DNA from: Serratia marcescens
GTDB lineage: Bacteria > Pseudomonadota > Gammaproteobacteria > Enterobacterales > Enterobacteriaceae
Direction: 5' to 3'
DNA: 64,000 nucleotides
NCBI RefSeq assembly: GCF_006715005.1
Contig: NZ_VFMJ01000001.1
Span: 2,232,001-2,296,000, forward strand
The notes under the pieces were generated by a model, which worked only from the letters and a program-made list of their open reading frames with translations, was not told the DNA's origin and searched no databases. Both the position numbers and the translations under genes were made by a program. Positions 20,001-28,172 of the stretch are shown here, piece by piece; positions within the stretch are counted from its first letter, which is position 1; the number at the start of each line of letters is the position of its first letter.

Positions 20001-21344
20001 TCAGACTAACCAACCGAGCAGCAGCGTCGCACCAATGACCGTGGAAGCGCCGCCAATGCGCGTGGCGATTTGGGCAAACGGCATCAACCCCATACGGTTC
20101 GACGCCGACAGGATCGCCACATCGCCGGTGCCGCCCAGGCCACTGTGACAACAGGTGACGATCGCCGCCTCCACCGGGAACATCTTCAGGTAAGGCGCAA
20201 TCAGGAAACTGACCAGCCCCATCGACAGCACCACCGAGCCGCAGACCACCACATAACCGACCGAGAACACCGCCACCACGCTTTCCAGAGGCACGTACAG
20301 CATGCCCAAACCGATCATCAGCGGCCACACCAGCGCCGTGGAGACGAACTTGTAGAAACTGTGCGCGCCGGTTTCCATCGAGGCCGGGATCACCCGACAA
20401 TACTTGCACAACACCGCGAACAGGATCATCAGCACCGGGCCGGGGATATGCACGATATGTTCGAACAGGCCACCGACGATAAAGAAGGCGCAGATCACCA
20501 GCAACCCACCGCCCATCAGTTGGAAATCGACGTTGCCGCTTTGCTCCTTGATGGCGAACATCGCGTTCTCCTGCGCCGAGCGTATCAGCATGCCGTCGCC
20601 GCTCAGGGCCTTGCGCTGCATGCCGATGCGCGCCAGCACCCCGGCGGTCACGATGGCGAAGATGTTGCCCAGCACCGCCGCCGGCGCCAGCTGCGCGACG
20701 TAGACATCCGGCGTCGAACCCAGGATCGCCGAATAGGCCAGCGACAGCGGTAAAATCCCCTCGCCGATGCCGCCGCCGATGATCGGCACGATGATGAAGA
20801 AAAAGGTGTGATAAAAGGTAAAACCGAACAGCTTGCCCACCAGCAGCCCGGTGATCACCGCCGTGATCGTTCCCACCACCAGCGGCACGAACATGCGAAT
20901 CATCCCCTGGATCAGGATCACCCGGTTCATGCCGAGAATGCTGCCGACCACCAGACTGGCGATGACGAAATACAGCAGATTGGCGTCTTTCATCAGCAAA
21001 TGGACGGTGCCCATGACGTTGGGCTGGAACACATTGAAATAGACCAACACCGACGGCACCATCAAACACAGAATGGCCGGCCCGCCGATATCGCGCAGCA
21101 CGGGAATACTTTTCCCCAACTGCGCCAGCGCAAAGCCCAGCGTCATTATCACCGCCAGGCCGCCGATCATATTTTTCGGCAGGAAGTTGGCATAGGCGGA
21201 AATCGCCACGATGGCGCAAATCGTGATAAACAACGCGATCGGTACCGCGCCGATATCTATTTGACGAAGTTGATTAATTAATCCTGAGGATTCGGACGAT
21301 GCCGTATTTTTATCACAGGCCAGTTCTGCATTTATCTGTTTCAT
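20001..21344 (-). CDS. 2-hydroxycarboxylate/Na+ symporter (CitS/MaeN family)
   Basis: 447 aa inner-membrane transporter of the 2HCT family, which takes up citrate, malate or related acids with Na+. About a dozen hydrophobic segments are present. The two family reentrant-loop motifs are visible as IIGGGIGEG (near residue 190) and SGLGGTGDVAIL (near 400), and the C-terminal MPFAQIATRIGG carries the Arg implicated in carboxylate binding. Substrate cannot be read from the sequence; no citrate lyase genes are nearby, which favours malate or aerobic use. A cytoplasmic N-terminal tail of about 25 residues precedes the first helix. Confidence 0.88.
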   Translation of the reverse strand: MKQINAELACDKNTASSESSGLINQLRQIDIGAVPIALFITICAIVAISAYANFLPKNMIGGLAVIMTLGFALAQLGKSIPVLRDIGGPAILCLMVPSVLVYFNVFQPNVMGTVHLLMKDANLLYFVIASLVVGSILGMNRVILIQGMIRMFVPLVVGTITAVITGLLVGKLFGFTFYHTFFFIIVPIIGGGIGEGILPLSLAYSAILGSTPDVYVAQLAPAAVLGNIFAIVTAGVLARIGMQRKALSGDGMLIRSAQENAMFAIKEQSGNVDFQLMGGGLLVICAFFIVGGLFEHIVHIPGPVLMILFAVLCKYCRVIPASMETGAHSFYKFVSTALVWPLMIGLGMLYVPLESVVAVFSVGYVVVCGSVVLSMGLVSFLIAPYLKMFPVEAAIVTCCHSGLGGTGDVAILSASNRMGLMPFAQIATRIGGASTVIGATLLLGWLV

Positions 21345-21775
21345 TATTCACCCTGCTGACAAGCGTACAGTACGGTTAGATTCACCTGGCGCAACATCCC
21401 GCCATTGCCAAGTAAAAACAAATGATTACGAAAAATCCTATTGTGGACTTCGCTTTTTCTAATAAGAAATAAAACAGTAGACAGCCTTGAAGATATGATA
21501 AAAAATAAAAATGCAAAACTAAATTACACCGACGGAATTCAATATTGTGACCCTCCACCAAGGTTGGTTTTAATTAATTATCGTCAGCATTTTGTAATTA
21601 AAGTAAGCAGGTTTAAATTCGCTGCTATGCTATAGGAGGGCGAAAAAGCCCCCTGTTTTATTAATAAAGAACCGGAAACGCAGTAGCTGAATCCGGTCAG
21701 CTTGATCCGAACCTTAATCCTGCGCGCGGCACCGCTCGGGAAAGAGGCATAATATGACTCATAAGGAAGTAGAAT
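21345..21775. other. AT-rich intergenic region between the 2HCT transporter and pckA
   Basis: 431 bp, much lower in GC than its surroundings from about 21360 to 21640. It serves two divergent genes. A terminator-like hairpin on the plus strand (GGGCGAAAAAGCCC then CCTGTTTTATT) lies at about 21637-21662. An open frame of 46-64 codons (21441 or 21495 to 21635) ends just before it but has no clear ribosome-binding site. Confidence 0.55.
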
Positions 21776-23395
21776 ATGTCTTCACGCGCTGTTACCCCAC
21801 AAACCCTCGCTCGCTACGGCATCCATCAGGCCGCCGACGTCGTCTATAACCCCAGCTATGAGTTGCTGTTCGCCGAAGAGACCCGCGCCGACCTGCCGCC
21901 GCTGGAACGCGGCACCCTCACCCAGCTGGGTGCGGTCAACGTCGCGACCGGTGAATTCACCGGCCGTTCGCCGAAGGACAAATACATCGTGCGCGACGAC
22001 ACCACGCGCGATACCGTCTGGTGGTCGGACAACGGCACCGGCAAGAACGACAACCAGCCGCTCTCCCCGGAAGTCTGGCAGCATCTGAAAACGTTGGTGG
22101 GCAACCAGCTCTCCGGCAAGCGTTTGTTCGTGGTGGACGCGTTCTGCGGCGCCAACGCCGACACGCGCCTGAAAGTGCGCTTCATCACCGAGGTGGCCTG
22201 GCAGGCGCACTTCGTGAAAAACATGTTTATTCGCCCGAGCGACGCCGAACTGGCGGACTTCGAGCCGGACTTCGTGGTAATGAACGGCGCCAAATGCACC
22301 AACCCGGACTGGCAGCAGCAAGGGCTGCATTCGGAGAACTTCGTCGCCTTCAACCTGACGGAACGCATGCAGCTGATCGGCGGCACCTGGTACGGCGGCG
22401 AGATGAAGAAAGGCCTGTTCTCGATCATGAACTACCTGCTGCCGCTGAAGGGTATCGCCTCGATGCACTGCTCAGCCAACGTCGGCGAGCAAGGCGACGT
22501 GGCGGTGTTCTTCGGGCTGTCCGGCACCGGCAAAACCACCCTTTCCACCGATCCGAAACGCCAGCTGATCGGCGATGACGAGCACGGCTGGGACGACGAC
22601 GGCGTGTTCAACTTCGAAGGCGGCTGCTACGCCAAGACCATCAAGCTGTCGCCACAGGCGGAGCCGGAAATCTATCAGGCGATCCGCCGCGATGCGCTGC
22701 TGGAAAACGTCACCGTGCTGGCCGACGGCAGCATCGACTTCGACGACGCCAGCAAAACCGAGAACACCCGCGTCTCCTATCCGATTTATCACATCGAGAA
22801 CATCGTCAAACCGGTGTCCAAAGCCGGCCATGCGCGCAAGATCATCTTCCTGACCGCCGACGCCTTCGGCGTACTGCCGCCGGTATCGCGCCTGACGCCT
22901 GAGCAAACCCAGTACCACTTCCTGTCCGGCTTCACCGCCAAGCTGGCCGGCACCGAGCGCGGCATCACCGCGCCGACGCCGACCTTCTCCGCCTGCTTCG
23001 GCGCCGCGTTCCTGACGCTGCACCCGACGCAGTACGCCGAAGTGCTGGTGAAACGCATGGAGGCCGCCGGCGCCCAGGCTTACCTGGTCAACACCGGCTG
23101 GAACGGCAGCGGCAAACGTATTTCTATCAAGGATACGCGCGGCATTATCGACGCCATTCTGAATGGCGACATTGAGCAGGCCGAGACCTTCACGCTGCCG
23201 ATCTTCGGGCTGGCAGTGCCGACCGCGCTGCCGGGCGTCGATCCGTCGATTCTCGATCCGCGCAAAACCTACGCCGACGAATCGCTGTGGCAGGAGAAGG
23301 CGCAGGATCTGGCGCAGCGCTTTATCGATAACTTCGCCAAATATACCGTCACCCCGGCGGGCGAAAAACTGGTGAACGCCGGGCCTAAACGGTAA
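21776..23395 (+). CDS. pckA: Phosphoenolpyruvate carboxykinase (ATP)
   Basis: Converts oxaloacetate and ATP to phosphoenolpyruvate, the committed step of gluconeogenesis from C4 acids. 539 aa, essentially the E. coli length of 540. Key motifs: the substrate-binding [10 protein letters not shown], the P-loop [11 protein letters not shown] (near residue 247), the metal-binding GDDEHGW, and [15 protein letters not shown] precedes the ATG. The adjacent C4-dicarboxylate-type transporter is divergent and may belong to the same physiology, although the link is only positional. Confidence 0.97.
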   Translation: MSSRAVTPQTLARYGIHQAADVVYNPSYELLFAEETRADLPPLERGTLTQLGAVNVATGEFTGRSPKDKYIVRDDTTRDTVWWSDNGTGKNDNQPLSPEVWQHLKTLVGNQLSGKRLFVVDAFCGANADTRLKVRFITEVAWQAHFVKNMFIRPSDAELADFEPDFVVMNGAKCTNPDWQQQGLHSENFVAFNLTERMQLIGGTWYGGEMKKGLFSIMNYLLPLKGIASMHCSANVGEQGDVAVFFGLSGTGKTTLSTDPKRQLIGDDEHGWDDDGVFNFEGGCYAKTIKLSPQAEPEIYQAIRRDALLENVTVLADGSIDFDDASKTENTRVSYPIYHIENIVKPVSKAGHARKIIFLTADAFGVLPPVSRLTPEQTQYHFLSGFTAKLAGTERGITAPTPTFSACFGAAFLTLHPTQYAEVLVKRMEAAGAQAYLVNTGWNGSGKRISIKDTRGIIDAILNGDIEQAETFTLPIFGLAVPTALPGVDPSILDPRKTYADESLWQEKAQDLAQRFIDNFAKYTVTPAGEKLVNAGPKR

Positions 23396-23410
23396 CGGCA
23401 TCCCACAGTT

Positions 23411-23437
23411 CAAGGGCCGATTCGTCGGCCCTTTTTC
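23411..23437 (+). terminator. pckA terminator
   Basis: AAGGGCCGA, loop TTCG, TCGGCCCTT stem followed by TTTCG on the plus strand. Confidence 0.88.
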
Positions 23438-23441
23438 GTTT

Positions 23442-24086
23442 TCACACCTCCCCCAACAATCCCGGCATCACCAGCGCCACCGCCGCCGCGATGCGCTCGT
23501 CGATCGCGCTACCCGGCGGCAACAGCCCCAGCGTCATCTGCCGCAGCGGTTCGGCGATGGTCATCGCCAACAGCAGGTCGCTGGTTTGCGCCCAGTCGCG
23601 CTCACGCAGCCACCCGGACTGCTGCTGGCGCTGCAGCCAGTCCGCCACCGTCGCGCGGCCGCGCTGAATGCCGTTACGCTGGTAGCTCTCCAGCATCCCC
23701 TCGCGCCCCGGAAACTCACTTTGCAGCAGCCGGAACATGCCTACCGCTTCCGCACTCAACACCTGCTGCGCGATGGCCTGCAGCCCTTTTTCCAACAGTG
23801 GCGCAACCGCCGCCCGCTGCCCGGCATCCTGGGCGAAGGCCGGCTGAAACGCCTCGGTCCAGCCGCTCACCGCCTGCGCCACCAGCTCGTCGCGATTGGC
23901 GGCAAACCGATACAGGGTTTTTTTAGCCACCCCGGCGCGTTTCGCCACCGCATCCACCGTCGCCGCGGCATAGCCACCGTCGAGCAGCAGCGCCAGCGTC
24001 GCCTGAACCAGCGCAGCGCGCAGCGCCGTTTCCGGCGTGGCCGGCCGGCCGCGAGCGCGCAGCGGTTCTTCATTCGGGTTCGACAT
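23442..24086 (-). CDS. TetR family transcriptional repressor
   Basis: 214 aa regulator with an N-terminal helix-turn-helix (AATVDAVAKRAGVAKKTLYRFAANRDEL, residues about 40-67; quoted in part) and a helical ligand-binding C-terminal domain resembling the AcrR/TetR_C class. It is divergently transcribed from the PhlG-like hydrolase gene, and a 14-bp perfect inverted repeat lies between the two starts. The natural inducer is unknown; an aromatic ketone substrate of the neighbour is a reasonable guess. Confidence 0.9.
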   Translation of the reverse strand: MSNPNEEPLRARGRPATPETALRAALVQATLALLLDGGYAAATVDAVAKRAGVAKKTLYRFAANRDELVAQAVSGWTEAFQPAFAQDAGQRAAVAPLLEKGLQAIAQQVLSAEAVGMFRLLQSEFPGREGMLESYQRNGIQRGRATVADWLQRQQQSGWLRERDWAQTSDLLLAMTIAEPLRQMTLGLLPPGSAIDERIAAAVALVMPGLLGEV

Positions 24087-24131
24087 ATTTATTCCTCATA
24101 AGCGTTGACAGACTCAGCATACCGGCATAGC

Positions 24132-24166
24132 TTTATTTTGGAAACATTATTCGTTTCCAAAATAAA
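24132..24166. promoter_or_regulatory. Operator: 14-bp perfect inverted repeat
   Basis: Arms TTTATTTTGGAAAC and GTTTCCAAAATAAA with a 7-nt spacer (ATTATTC). It lies 45 bp before the tetR start and 13 bp before the hydrolase start. Location and symmetry fit a TetR-family operator controlling both genes. Confidence 0.82.
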
Positions 24167-24179
24167 AAAGGAACCCATT

Positions 24180-24878
24180 ATGACACATCCTTCCCTGCTG
24201 GCGCCGTGGGGCGTTAACGATATCAACGAGTTGCTCAGGCCCGAACCGCTGCGGCTGGAGATGGGGCTGAGCCGCAGCGCCGACGGCCTGCTGACCGTCG
24301 CGGTTCGTACCGACCTGCACGGCTGCAAAGGGCGCATGCTGGACTGGTGGTTCACCTTCTTCGAAACGACTCAGCATATCAACTGGTGGCACCCGCACGA
24401 TCACGTCGAACACCGCGGCTGGGATCGCCACTGGAAAAAAGGGGAAAGCTACGTCGGCGCCAGCATCGAAGCGGTCGAGTGGTTGGCGGAGCTGCCGCCG
24501 GTCGCGGCACGCCTCAAGTTTCACGCCGCCGAGGACTTCTTCTCGCCGCAGCCGCTGCGCCAGGCGCGTGACGCGCAGGCGCTCTCCGCCGCGGTTTGCG
24601 CGCGCATCGGCTTCGGCGACCAGGTGGCGCTGGATGACAACGGCGATCCCTGCGACGGCGAGATGCTGCATCTGGTGCGCGATACGCCCTATGGCTGCGT
24701 GCTGCGCAGCCGCTTCCTGCTGGGTAAAGCCTGCGCCAACGCCCACGACGAACTGTCGGACGACATCGGGTTTAACCTGATGCGCCACTGCTACAACGAG
24801 TTCAGCTATCTGGCGCAGTTCCTGCCGTCGCTGTACTACGCCGAAAACGGCCGCGAACCGGCGCCGTTGCTCTGGTAG
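24180..24878 (+). CDS. DAPG hydrolase (PhlG)-like metal-dependent C-C hydrolase
   Basis: 232 aa protein of the family of 2,4-diacetylphloroglucinol hydrolase, a zinc enzyme that cleaves a ring-acetyl bond. Family features: WWFTFFETTQHINWWHPHDH with histidines, followed by HRGWD, and a C-terminal helix with HCYNEFSYL where His and Glu are in the HxxxE spacing used for zinc. The ATG at 24180 has AAAAGGAAC upstream; the frame continues to 24105 but that part lies in the operator. PhlG substrates are Pseudomonas products; here the true substrate is unknown, and detoxification of an antibiotic from competitors is plausible. Confidence 0.78.
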   Translation: MTHPSLLAPWGVNDINELLRPEPLRLEMGLSRSADGLLTVAVRTDLHGCKGRMLDWWFTFFETTQHINWWHPHDHVEHRGWDRHWKKGESYVGASIEAVEWLAELPPVAARLKFHAAEDFFSPQPLRQARDAQALSAAVCARIGFGDQVALDDNGDPCDGEMLHLVRDTPYGCVLRSRFLLGKACANAHDELSDDIGFNLMRHCYNEFSYLAQFLPSLYYAENGREPAPLLW

Positions 24879-24962
24879 TGCGTCAGCGAAGACCTGTTAT
24901 TTTTTCGCGATATCGCTATAGTGATTTTCACCGTTTTCCCCTGCGCTCATGACGGAGACATC

Positions 24963-25349
24963 ATGGAAAATTCCTGCTATAGCGGTGGCTGCCTGTGCGG
25001 ACATATTCGCTTTCAGGCACGCGGCCTGCCTGGCAATCCGCACAGCTGTTCCTGCGACTTTTGCCGCCGCCACTCCGGTGCGCCGACGCTCTGCTGGGTC
25101 GAATTTCCGCGTCAGGCCGTCGAGTGGAACGGCCCGGGCGGCATGCCCACACTCTACCGTTCTTCACCCTATTCCAGCCGCGCCTTTTGCCCGCGCTGCG
25201 GCAGCACGCTGGGGGCGGTCGACGACGAGCCGACGGTGGCGTTGACCACCGGCAGCTTCGATCGGGCCGATCTGCCGGAGCTACGCCCGACCTCACATGC
25301 GTTCGCCGATGTTTGCCCCGAATGGTGGCATATCGACGGCATGCGCTGA
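24963..25349 (+). CDS. GFA (glutathione-dependent formaldehyde-activating) family protein
   Basis: 128 aa protein with the GFA zinc-binding cysteines: GGCLCGHIRF, HSCSCDFCRRHSG and FCPRCGSTL. Members bind zinc; most have no established activity despite the family name. The ATG at 24963 follows GGAGACATC. It is downstream of the PhlG-like gene on the same strand with an 84-bp gap, so co-transcription is possible but unproven. Confidence 0.85.
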   Translation: MENSCYSGGCLCGHIRFQARGLPGNPHSCSCDFCRRHSGAPTLCWVEFPRQAVEWNGPGGMPTLYRSSPYSSRAFCPRCGSTLGAVDDEPTVALTTGSFDRADLPELRPTSHAFADVCPEWWHIDGMR

Positions 25350-25439
25350 GCGCCTCACAGTTCCCGCTGAAATCAATTGATTGTTTTGTCGTATAAATTT
25401 AGAACTGACGAACAATAATTCAAAAGTATGGGAACGGGG

Positions 25440-26744
25440 ATGAATCAACAGACTCTCGACGCGCGTCGCTCGCGTCAGGCGTTGCTGGCCGGCTCGGTCG
25501 GCAACTTTATCGAATGGTATGAGTTCGGGGTGTACGGGTTCCTGGCCACCGTTATCGCCGCCAATTTTTTCACGCTGCAGGGTGAAAATGAAGTCACCAG
25601 CCTGATCCTCACCTACGCCGCCTTCGCGCTGGCGTTTTTCTGTCGGCCGATCGGCGCGGTGATCTTCGGTCGCATCGGCGATCGCATCGGCCGTCGCCCG
25701 ACGCTGATTGCGGTTCTGCTGTTGATGACGCTGGCCACCTCGCTGATCGGCGTCATGCCGACCTATGCCTCGATCGGCGTCGCCGCCCCGCTGCTGCTGA
25801 CGCTGCTGCGCATGTTTCAGGGGCTGTTCGCCGGCGGTGAATTCGGCGGCGCCGTGTCGCTGATGACCGAGTTCGCCCCGAAGGGCAAGCGTGGGCTGTT
25901 CGGTGCCTGGCAGTCGCTGACCGTCGCGCTCGGCCTGCTGGCCGGCGCTGGGCTGGTGGCGCTGCTGGCCGCGCTGCTCAGCGCGCAGCAGCTGCATGAC
26001 TGGGGCTGGCGTATTCCCTTCCTGCTGGCGCTGCCGATGGGCGCCGTGGCGCTGTGGCTGCGGCTCAAGCTCGAGGAAACGCCCACGTTCACCCAGGCGC
26101 AGCAACATGCGGAACACGCCGCCGCGCCGCCGGAAGCGAAGCTGAGCGGCGTGGTGAAAACCATTCTGATCGGCATCGGCCGCATGATGGGCTGGTCGGC
26201 CGCCGGCTATACCTTCCTGGTGGTGATGCCTTCCTATTTGCAAACTTCATTGCACGCCACCTTCCAGCAGGCGCTGGTGGCGACGGTGCTGGCTAACGTC
26301 GGCTTCGCCCTGACCATTCTGCCGGCGGGCATGATCAGCGACAAACTGGGGCGTAAAACGGTGATGCTGACGGCGGTGACGGCGGTGATCCTGTTCACCT
26401 TCCCGCTGCTGCACCTGTTGCAGGATGCGCAGAGTTCACTGTGGGCCAAAGGGCTGGCGGTCATGATCGCCGGTGCCGTGGTCGGCCTGCTGGCCGGTCC
26501 CGGCCCGGCGATGCTGGCGGAGATGTTCCCGACCCGGGTGCGCTATACCGGCTTGGGGCTGGCTTACTCACTGTCCAATGCGGTGTTTTCCGGCTCGGCC
26601 GGGCTGATTATCACCGGCCTCATCAAACAGACCGGTAACATCGACATTCCCGCCTACTACGTGGTCGCCACCTCGGTGGTCAGCCTGTTTGCACTGATGA
26701 CGCTGCGCCGCGACGACCATCTGCGCTCGCTGAACGAACGTTGA
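25440..26744 (+). CDS. MHS-family major facilitator transporter
   Basis: 434 aa (438 from the upstream ATG at 25428) secondary transporter. The metabolite:H+ symporter subfamily shows as NFIEWYEFGVYGF at the first helix, RPIGAVIFGRIGDRIGRRP at the loop 2-3 motif, and FQGLFAGGEFGGAVSLMTEFAP. This subfamily takes up proline/betaine, citrate, alpha-ketoglutarate, shikimate and similar compounds. The substrate cannot be assigned. I preferred the second ATG because GGAACGGGG lies just ahead of it. Confidence 0.85.
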   Translation: MNQQTLDARRSRQALLAGSVGNFIEWYEFGVYGFLATVIAANFFTLQGENEVTSLILTYAAFALAFFCRPIGAVIFGRIGDRIGRRPTLIAVLLLMTLATSLIGVMPTYASIGVAAPLLLTLLRMFQGLFAGGEFGGAVSLMTEFAPKGKRGLFGAWQSLTVALGLLAGAGLVALLAALLSAQQLHDWGWRIPFLLALPMGAVALWLRLKLEETPTFTQAQQHAEHAAAPPEAKLSGVVKTILIGIGRMMGWSAAGYTFLVVMPSYLQTSLHATFQQALVATVLANVGFALTILPAGMISDKLGRKTVMLTAVTAVILFTFPLLHLLQDAQSSLWAKGLAVMIAGAVVGLLAGPGPAMLAEMFPTRVRYTGLGLAYSLSNAVFSGSAGLIITGLIKQTGNIDIPAYYVVATSVVSLFALMTLRRDDHLRSLNER

Positions 26745-26776
26745 TCCTCCGGGGGCACATCGCCCCCTTGCCAACT

Positions 26777-26833
26777 CGTGACCTCGATCACAAGGCACGA
26801 ATGTTAACGTTAACTTTTGTGATTAACATCGCA
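26777..26833 (+). promoter_or_regulatory. Two CRP-like sites upstream of cscB
   Basis: CGTGA-N6-TCACA at 26777-26792 and TGTGA-N6-TCGCA at 26818-26833, each one base off the CRP consensus TGTGA-N6-TCACA. They flank the first sucrose operator, consistent with catabolite activation of sucrose genes. Confidence 0.65.
26803..26814. promoter_or_regulatory. Sucrose repressor operator 1
   Basis: Perfect 12-bp palindrome GTTAACGTTAAC, identical to a second copy 64 bp downstream. A central CG in a symmetric site is typical of LacI-family operators; CscR is encoded just downstream of the operon. Confidence 0.82.
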
Positions 26834-26866
26834 CGCGTGATATCTGCCAGCTTCACCCCCTTACGA

Positions 26867-26878
26867 GTTAACGTTAAC
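26867..26878. promoter_or_regulatory. Sucrose repressor operator 2
   Basis: Second copy of GTTAACGTTAAC, 34 bp before the cscB start. The 64-bp centre-to-centre spacing (about six helical turns) would suit DNA looping by a tetramer or two dimers. Confidence 0.82.
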
Positions 26879-26912
26879 AATGGAGCTAACTTCACTCACC
26901 GGGGCCCTACCC

Positions 26913-28172
26913 ATGAACCGCGAAACTAAAAAATATTACGTGCTGCTCAGCGGCCTGCTGTTCTTCTTTTTCTTCACCTGGTCTTCCAGCTTTTCGCTGA
27001 TCTCGCTGTGGCTGAATCAGAAGATCGGCCTGAAAGGCGCCGAGACTGGCCTGATCTTCTCCGCTATCTCGTTGGTGGCGCTGTGCGCACAGCCGCTGTA
27101 CGGGTTTATTCAGGACAAGCTTGGGCTGCGCAAGCACCTGCTGCAGTTTCTCGGCGTGATGCTGCTGCTGACCGGCCCATTCTTTATCTACATTTACGCC
27201 CCGCTGCTGGCCAGCAGCCTGCCGCTCGGCGCGCTGGTCGGCGGGGTATTTATCGGCGCCACCTTCTTCGCCGGCATCGGCGCGCTGGAATCTTATACCG
27301 AGCGAGTCAGCCGCATCAGCGGTTTCGAATTCGGCCGCGCCCGCATGTGGGGATCGCTCGGCTGGGCCAGCGCCACCTTTTTGGCCGGTTTTATCTTCAA
27401 TATCGATCCGAACATCAATTTCTGGCTGGCCTCCGCCGCCGCCGTGGTATTCCTGTTGCTACTCAGCCAGGTGCGCGAGCTGAAGCCGAACGCCATGGCC
27501 GGCCTGGCGTTCGGCAAACCGGAAAATCTGCGGCTGCAGGATGCGCTGGCGCTGCTGCGTATGCCGGGCTTCTGGGCGCTGGTGGTGTTTGTGCTCGGTA
27601 TCAGCGTATACAACGTTTTCGATCAGCAATTTTCGGTCTACTTCGCCTCGCAGTTCGCTTCTCGCGAACAGGGCAACGAGATGTACGGCTTCCTCAACTC
27701 GCTGCAGGTCTTCCTCGAAGCCGGCGGCATGTTCCTGGCGCCGCTGCTGGTGAACCGCATCGGCGCCAAACAGGGGCTGTTGCTGGCCGGTGGCGTGATG
27801 GCGCTGCGCATGTTCGGCTCAGGCTTGGTCAGCGGCGCATTGATGATCTCCGCCATGAAACTGCTGCACGCCGTAGAGTTGCCGATCCTGCTGATCGCTA
27901 TCTTCAAATACATCGCCAGCCGCTTCGACAGTCGCCTCTCCTCAACGCTTTACCTGGTGGGCTTTCAGTTCATCACCCAGGTGATGGCCAGCTTCCTGTC
28001 GCCGCTGGCGGGCTACGGTTATGACCGCATCGGCTTTGCCGACACCTATCTGCTGATGGGGTGCGCGGTCGCCGCTACGACGCTTGTCTCCTGTTTCCTG
28101 CTGCGCGGCGAACGTTCCGCCAGCGCAGCCCCCTTTCAATCCGCCATTAAATCAAGCGAGTCTGTCCAATGA
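26913..28172 (+). CDS. cscB: Sucrose:H+ symporter (CscB-like, OHS family)
   Basis: 419 aa major facilitator protein of the oligosaccharide:H+ symporter family, the LacY relatives. It begins MNRETKKYYVLLSGL and has FFFFTWSSSFSLISLWLNQKIGL in helix 1, RMWGSLGWA near helix 5, and YLVGFQFITQ near helix 10. It imports sucrose across the inner membrane. The start is the ATG at 26913; an upstream in-frame ATG at 26880 would lie right against the operator. The stop overlaps the cscA start (ATGA). Confidence 0.88.
   Translation: MNRETKKYYVLLSGLLFFFFFTWSSSFSLISLWLNQKIGLKGAETGLIFSAISLVALCAQPLYGFIQDKLGLRKHLLQFLGVMLLLTGPFFIYIYAPLLASSLPLGALVGGVFIGATFFAGIGALESYTERVSRISGFEFGRARMWGSLGWASATFLAGFIFNIDPNINFWLASAAAVVFLLLLSQVRELKPNAMAGLAFGKPENLRLQDALALLRMPGFWALVVFVLGISVYNVFDQQFSVYFASQFASREQGNEMYGFLNSLQVFLEAGGMFLAPLLVNRIGAKQGLLLAGGVMALRMFGSGLVSGALMISAMKLLHAVELPILLIAIFKYIASRFDSRLSSTLYLVGFQFITQVMASFLSPLAGYGYDRIGFADTYLLMGCAVAATTLVSCFLLRGERSASAAPFQSAIKSSESVQ

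Noticed and set aside
21441-21635. 64-codon ORF in the AT-rich island as a gene
   Set aside because: It starts with TTG, has no clear ribosome-binding site and no recognisable domain. I listed it only within the intergenic description.
27008-28024. 338-codon plus-strand ORF within cscB
   Set aside because: Shifted frame of cscB; very rich in Arg and Gly.
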